DNA of 64,000 bases from the NCBI RefSeq assembly GCF_000949135.2, contig NZ_JTAN02000005.1, positions 248,001 through 312,000 of the forward strand. The letters run 5' to 3'. The notes beneath the pieces are model-generated. The model made no database searches and was not told the DNA's origin. It saw only the letters and a list, made by a program, of their open reading frames with translations. The stretch comes from Burkholderia sp. USMB20 (GTDB lineage Bacteria > Pseudomonadota > Gammaproteobacteria > Burkholderiales > Burkholderiaceae). Both the position numbers and the translations under genes were made by a program. Shown here one piece after another: positions 60,893 to 64,000 of the stretch; within the stretch, counting starts at the first letter, position 1, and each line of letters starts with the position of its first letter.

Positions 60893-62323
60893 ATGACCAA
60901 ACTCACTTTTGCCAACGGCGCCCCCGTCGTCGACAACTTCAACATCGAGACCGCCGGTGCGCGCGGCCCCGCGCTGTTGCAGGACATCTGGCTGCTTGAG
61001 AAGCTCGCCCACTTCGACCGCGAGGTGATCCCCGAGCGGCGCATGCACGCCAAGGGCTCCGGCGCATTTGGCCACTTCACGGTGACGCACGACATCACAG
61101 CGTTCTCGAAGGCCAGGCTCTTTTCCGGCGTCGGCAAGAAGACGGACGTCTTCGTGCGCTTCTCCACGGTGGCCGGAGAGCGCGGCGCGGCGGATGCCGA
61201 GCGAGACATCCGCGGCTTCGCGGTGAAGTTCTATACCGAGGAAGGCAATTGGGACCTGGTGGGCAACAACACGCCCGTGTTCTTCCTGCGTGACCCGCTG
61301 CGATTTCCCGACCTGAACCACGCCGTCAAGCGCGACCCGCGCAGCAACCTGCGTAGCGCCCAGAACAACTGGGACTTCTGGACGCTGCTACACGAGGCGC
61401 TGCATCAGGTGACCATCGTGATGAGCGATCGCGGCCTGCCCGATGGCTATCGCCACATGCACGGTTTCGGCAGTCACACGTTTAGCCTCATCAACGAGGA
61501 CAACGAGCGGCACTGGGTGAAGTTTCACCTGCGCAGCCGGCAAGGCATCCGTAACCTCACCGACGCACAGGCCGCCACGATCGTCGCCAACGACCGCGAG
61601 AGCGCGCAGCGCGACCTGCTCGAGGCAATCGATGCCGGCGACTTCCCGCGCTGGACGTTGTGCATCCAGGTGATGACCGAGCAGCAGGCGCAGGTCTGCC
61701 CGTTTAATCCCTTCGACCTCACCAAGGTCTGGCCGCACGGCGACTACCCACTCATCGAGGTGGGTGTGCTGGAACTCAACCGCAACCCCGACAACTACTT
61801 CGCCGATGTGGAGCAGGCGGCGTTCTCGCCCGCCAACATCGTGCCGGGCATTGGCTTCTCGCCGGACAAGATGCTGCAGGGGCGGCTCTTCAGCTACGGC
61901 GACGCGGTCCGCTACCGTCTGGGCGTGAACGCGCAACAGATCCCGGTGAACGCCCCGCGCTGCCCGATGCACAGCTATCACCGCGACGGCGCGATGCGCG
62001 TGGACGGCAACCAGGGCGGGCTGCCCGGCATCGTGCCAAACAGCCGCGGCGAGTGGGCCGACAGCCCGCGGCTGGCGGAGCCACCGCTGGCAGTCTCGGG
62101 GGCAGCCGCGCACTGGGACCATCGCACGGACGAGGACTACTACTCGCAGCCGGGGGCGCTGTTCCGACTGATGTCGCCCGAGCAGAAGCTGCAGCTCTTC
62201 GACAACACGGCGCGCTCGCTCGGCGGCGCGAGCGAGGACGTGCAGCAGCGGCATATCCGCAATTGCACGATGGCCGATCCCGCCTATGGTGCAGGAGTTG
62301 CCGAGGCGTTGAAGAACCGCTAG
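60893..62323 (+). CDS. Monofunctional haem catalase (clade 3 type)
   Basis: A 476-aa catalase: distal His H52 ([13 protein letters not shown]), [44 protein letters not shown] with the active Asn, proximal Tyr in [14 protein letters not shown]. The ATG at 60893 fits the usual start ([15 protein letters not shown]) but has no ribosome site. A continuous frame extends upstream to an ATG at 60755 that overlaps the hydrolase stop (TGATG), adding 46 residues. Decomposes H2O2 and could protect against the hydrolase partner's peroxide chemistry. Confidence 0.93.
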   Translation: MTKLTFANGAPVVDNFNIETAGARGPALLQDIWLLEKLAHFDREVIPERRMHAKGSGAFGHFTVTHDITAFSKARLFSGVGKKTDVFVRFSTVAGERGAADAERDIRGFAVKFYTEEGNWDLVGNNTPVFFLRDPLRFPDLNHAVKRDPRSNLRSAQNNWDFWTLLHEALHQVTIVMSDRGLPDGYRHMHGFGSHTFSLINEDNERHWVKFHLRSRQGIRNLTDAQAATIVANDRESAQRDLLEAIDAGDFPRWTLCIQVMTEQQAQVCPFNPFDLTKVWPHGDYPLIEVGVLELNRNPDNYFADVEQAAFSPANIVPGIGFSPDKMLQGRLFSYGDAVRYRLGVNAQQIPVNAPRCPMHSYHRDGAMRVDGNQGGLPGIVPNSRGEWADSPRLAEPPLAVSGAAAHWDHRTDEDYYSQPGALFRLMSPEQKLQLFDNTARSLGGASEDVQQRHIRNCTMADPAYGAGVAEALKNR

Positions 62324-62334
62324 TCAGGCACGGG

Positions 62335-62365
62335 GCGCGTTGGTGCTGCAAGTTGCCCAACGCGC
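62335..62365. terminator. Hairpin between catalase and LysR fusion gene
   Basis: GCGCGTTGG / CCAACGCGC, 13-base loop; no T-run, between convergent genes. Confidence 0.4.
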
Positions 62366-62403
62366 TCGTGAAAGGCGCGGCAGGGTGCATACGCTTATGC
62401 GCA

Positions 62404-64000
62404 TCAATGAAGAGGGGGCACCCATGGCGCCGAGACGGCCTGTCGATCATCACGCGTTGGTGAAAGAGCACCTGCGCATTGAAGGTTCAGCGCCCGGATT
62501 GCTTCCGTCATGTGATCAACGAACACGCGGATACGCGACGGCAGATGCTGACGACTCAGGTAGCAGATGTGGTGGCCGCGGTCATCGGGTGCGTACTGTG
62601 ACATGGAGTAAACCAGTTTCCCCTCGCGCAGCAGATCGCAGATCAGGTACCCGCCCAACTGAGCGATGCCTTTGCCTTGGAGGACGGCCTCCAGCACTAG
62701 CCCGACATCGTTGAACATGAGGCGCGATGGCGGAGTCAGCTTGCGCGATCCCCCCTCCACCTTGAACTCCCATTCGTAGACGCGGCCCGACGGCAGACGG
62801 ACGTTGATGCAGTCGTGCTGCATCACCGCGTCCGGCGACTCGGGCATACCGCGCCTTACGGCATACTCGGGCGAGGCGCATACCAAAGTCTGCATCGGGA
62901 CGATCTGTTTTGCGACGATCCGGGTGTCGGCCAGGCGCCCATTGAGAAACGAGACGTCGATGCGGTCCGACGTGAAGTCGCTCGCGACATCGCTCAGGTG
63001 CAGCTCGATCTCGATGTCGCGGTACTTCTCCTGGAAGCCCCACAGCAACGGTGCAACCACCTTGCGGCCGAAGCCCACGGAAGCGGAGACCCGCAGGCGT
63101 CCTCGCGGCGGACCGTCGCGCAGATCGCGCATGTCTTCCATCGCCTCTTTGATGAGAGCGACGCTGGGCTGGCAGCGGGCATAGAAGATCTCGCCTTCGC
63201 GCGTGAGCGAAATGCTGCGCGTCGTCCGACTCAACAAACGCAAGCCGACCTGCGCCTCCAGTTTCTGGATGCCGCGGCTGACCGCGGAACGCGTGATCCC
63301 GAGCCGGTCAGCAGCCTTGGAAAAGCCGCCTTCGGCCACAACCGTGATGAAGGCGACGACTCGGGGATAGCTCATCGCGAAACTCGATGCAAGCGCGTCC
63401 GAGTTATCCGCGGCGGCAATCTCCACAAGAGGGGACTGCATCGCGAAGCAGGACTGAGCCTTGTAGCGATCGAGCCAGTCCTCGAACCGGATCGCGCCGA
63501 TGCGGGGGTTCTCCCCGGGCGTGAGCGTCCGATCCGAGAGGAGGCCACCGAAGTAGCGCGCGTGGATGTCCGGCACGACCTTGCGCGTATCCTGCGTCGC
63601 CCGCAGGAAGCGCCTGACCAGTTCGTCCAGTGGCATCGCCTCCGGACCGGCGACTTCCACCGTGCCGTTGACCGGCGGCGCGACTGCGACCTCGGCAAGC
63701 GCCGCTGCCACGTCCGCTGACGCGATCGGCTGGATCAGCGCCGGCGACAAGCGAATCTCCTTGCCTAAGGTGGCCAACCGGGCAGCCGACTGGGCAATGT
63801 AACCGACAGACTCGTAGAACTGCGTCGCACGCACGATGGTGTATGGAATGCCGGATGCCTTGATGAGGCCCTCCTGCGCGACCTTCGCCCGGAAATTGCC
63901 GCAGTCGGTAAGCCGTTCGCTACCAACGATCGACAGGGCCACATGGTGGCGTACGCCGGCGGCAGCGCCCGCAGCCAGCAGGTTGCGGCCCGATGTCTCG
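62404..64000 (-). CDS. NmrA-like NAD(P)-binding protein fused in frame to a LysR regulator (5' end outside window)
   Basis: One open frame runs from beyond base 64000 to a stop at 62404. The first about 180 codons encode the C-terminal part of an NmrA/SDR-like protein (GRNLLAAGAAAGVRHHVALSIVGSERL, AKVAQEGLIKASGIPYTIVRATQFYE, ending near RIGAIRFEDWL where such proteins stop). With only about 20 intervening residues it continues into a full LysR protein (from about 63375: MSYPRVVAFITVVAEGGFSKAADRLGITRSAVSRGIQKLEAQVG, then a substrate-binding domain). LysR might also start separately at 63441 or 63375; neither has a clear ribosome site. Normally these are neighbouring genes, so a lost stop codon is the simplest origin. 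Confidence 0.8.
   Translation of the reverse strand, partial: ETSGRNLLAAGAAAGVRHHVALSIVGSERLTDCGNFRAKVAQEGLIKASGIPYTIVRATQFYESVGYIAQSAARLATLGKEIRLSPALIQPIASADVAAALAEVAVAPPVNGTVEVAGPEAMPLDELVRRFLRATQDTRKVVPDIHARYFGGLLSDRTLTPGENPRIGAIRFEDWLDRYKAQSCFAMQSPLVEIAAADNSDALASSFAMSYPRVVAFITVVAEGGFSKAADRLGITRSAVSRGIQKLEAQVGLRLLSRTTRSISLTREGEIFYARCQPSVALIKEAMEDMRDLRDGPPRGRLRVSASVGFGRKVVAPLLWGFQEKYRDIEIELHLSDVASDFTSDRIDVSFLNGRLADTRIVAKQIVPMQTLVCASPEYAVRRGMPESPDAVMQHDCINVRLPSGRVYEWEFKVEGGSRKLTPPSRLMFNDVGLVLEAVLQGKGIAQLGGYLICDLLREGKLVYSMSQYAPDDRGHHICYLSRQHLPSRIRVFVDHMTEAIRALNLQCAGALSPTRDDRQAVSAPWVPPLH

Overview
The window is GC-rich (roughly 65-68% by eye outside one island), with strong GC bias at third codon positions. 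Its gene content points to Burkholderia, most likely the B. cepacia complex: a DUF3331 protein, a DUF4148 protein, a complete non-phosphorylative L-fucose operon of the kind characterised in B. multivorans, and a liv-type ABC operon. No rRNA, tRNA or CRISPR array was seen. The first gene (LysR C-terminus) and the last gene (NmrA-like/LysR fusion) are cut by the window edges.

Layout. (1) 1-5581: tail of a LysR regulator, then a leftward branched-chain amino-acid ABC operon (livJ-livH-livM-livG-livF). (2) About 5.9-20.6 kb: an accessory island with lower GC, mixed gene orientation, long gene-poor spacers, a tyrosine recombinase whose HxxR arginine is replaced by Gln, a SymE-like toxin and several defence-like proteins. 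These include a 603-aa protein joining a coiled coil, a PD-(D/E)XK-like nuclease and an EF-Tu domain-2-like barrel; a HEPN-motif protein; a protein carrying an HNH and two PD-(D/E)XK-like modules; and another HNH protein. (3) 20.6-24.4 kb: a LuxR-type regulator converging on a YfiBNR c-di-GMP module. (4) 24.7-31.4 kb: a LysR regulator and a D-amino-acid style catabolic cluster (D-aminoacylase, MFS carrier, amidase, DadA-type dehydrogenase).

(5) 31.4-40.65 kb: a leftward operon for L-fucose uptake and oxidative degradation. It encodes 2-keto-3-deoxy-fuconate dehydrogenase, FAH-family hydrolase, L-fuconate dehydratase, L-fucose dehydrogenase, a ribose-type ABC importer, a lactonase and a GntR regulator. 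(6) 41.3-43.4 kb: DUF3331, a stand-alone SDR and DUF4148 with a clear terminator. (7) 43.5-49.3 kb: carnitine catabolism, with gamma-butyrobetaine hydroxylase, an alpha/beta hydrolase, betainyl-CoA thioesterase, carnitine dehydrogenase, 3-dehydrocarnitine cleavage enzyme and a CaiX-type binding protein. Together these can take gamma-butyrobetaine and carnitine to glycine betaine.

(8) 49.5-64 kb: a stand-alone M17 N-domain protein, a PQQ beta-propeller dehydrogenase, a porin remnant, a LysR regulator divergent from maeB, and a solute-binding-like protein without a signal peptide. After these come gene remnants (carbonic anhydrase start, cysteine hydrolase and carboxymuconolactone-decarboxylase pieces), a Tat-exported cysteine hydrolase, a haloperoxidase-type hydrolase followed by a catalase, and finally the in-frame NmrA/LysR fusion. 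The most novel material is in the island, especially 8.7-16.2 kb.
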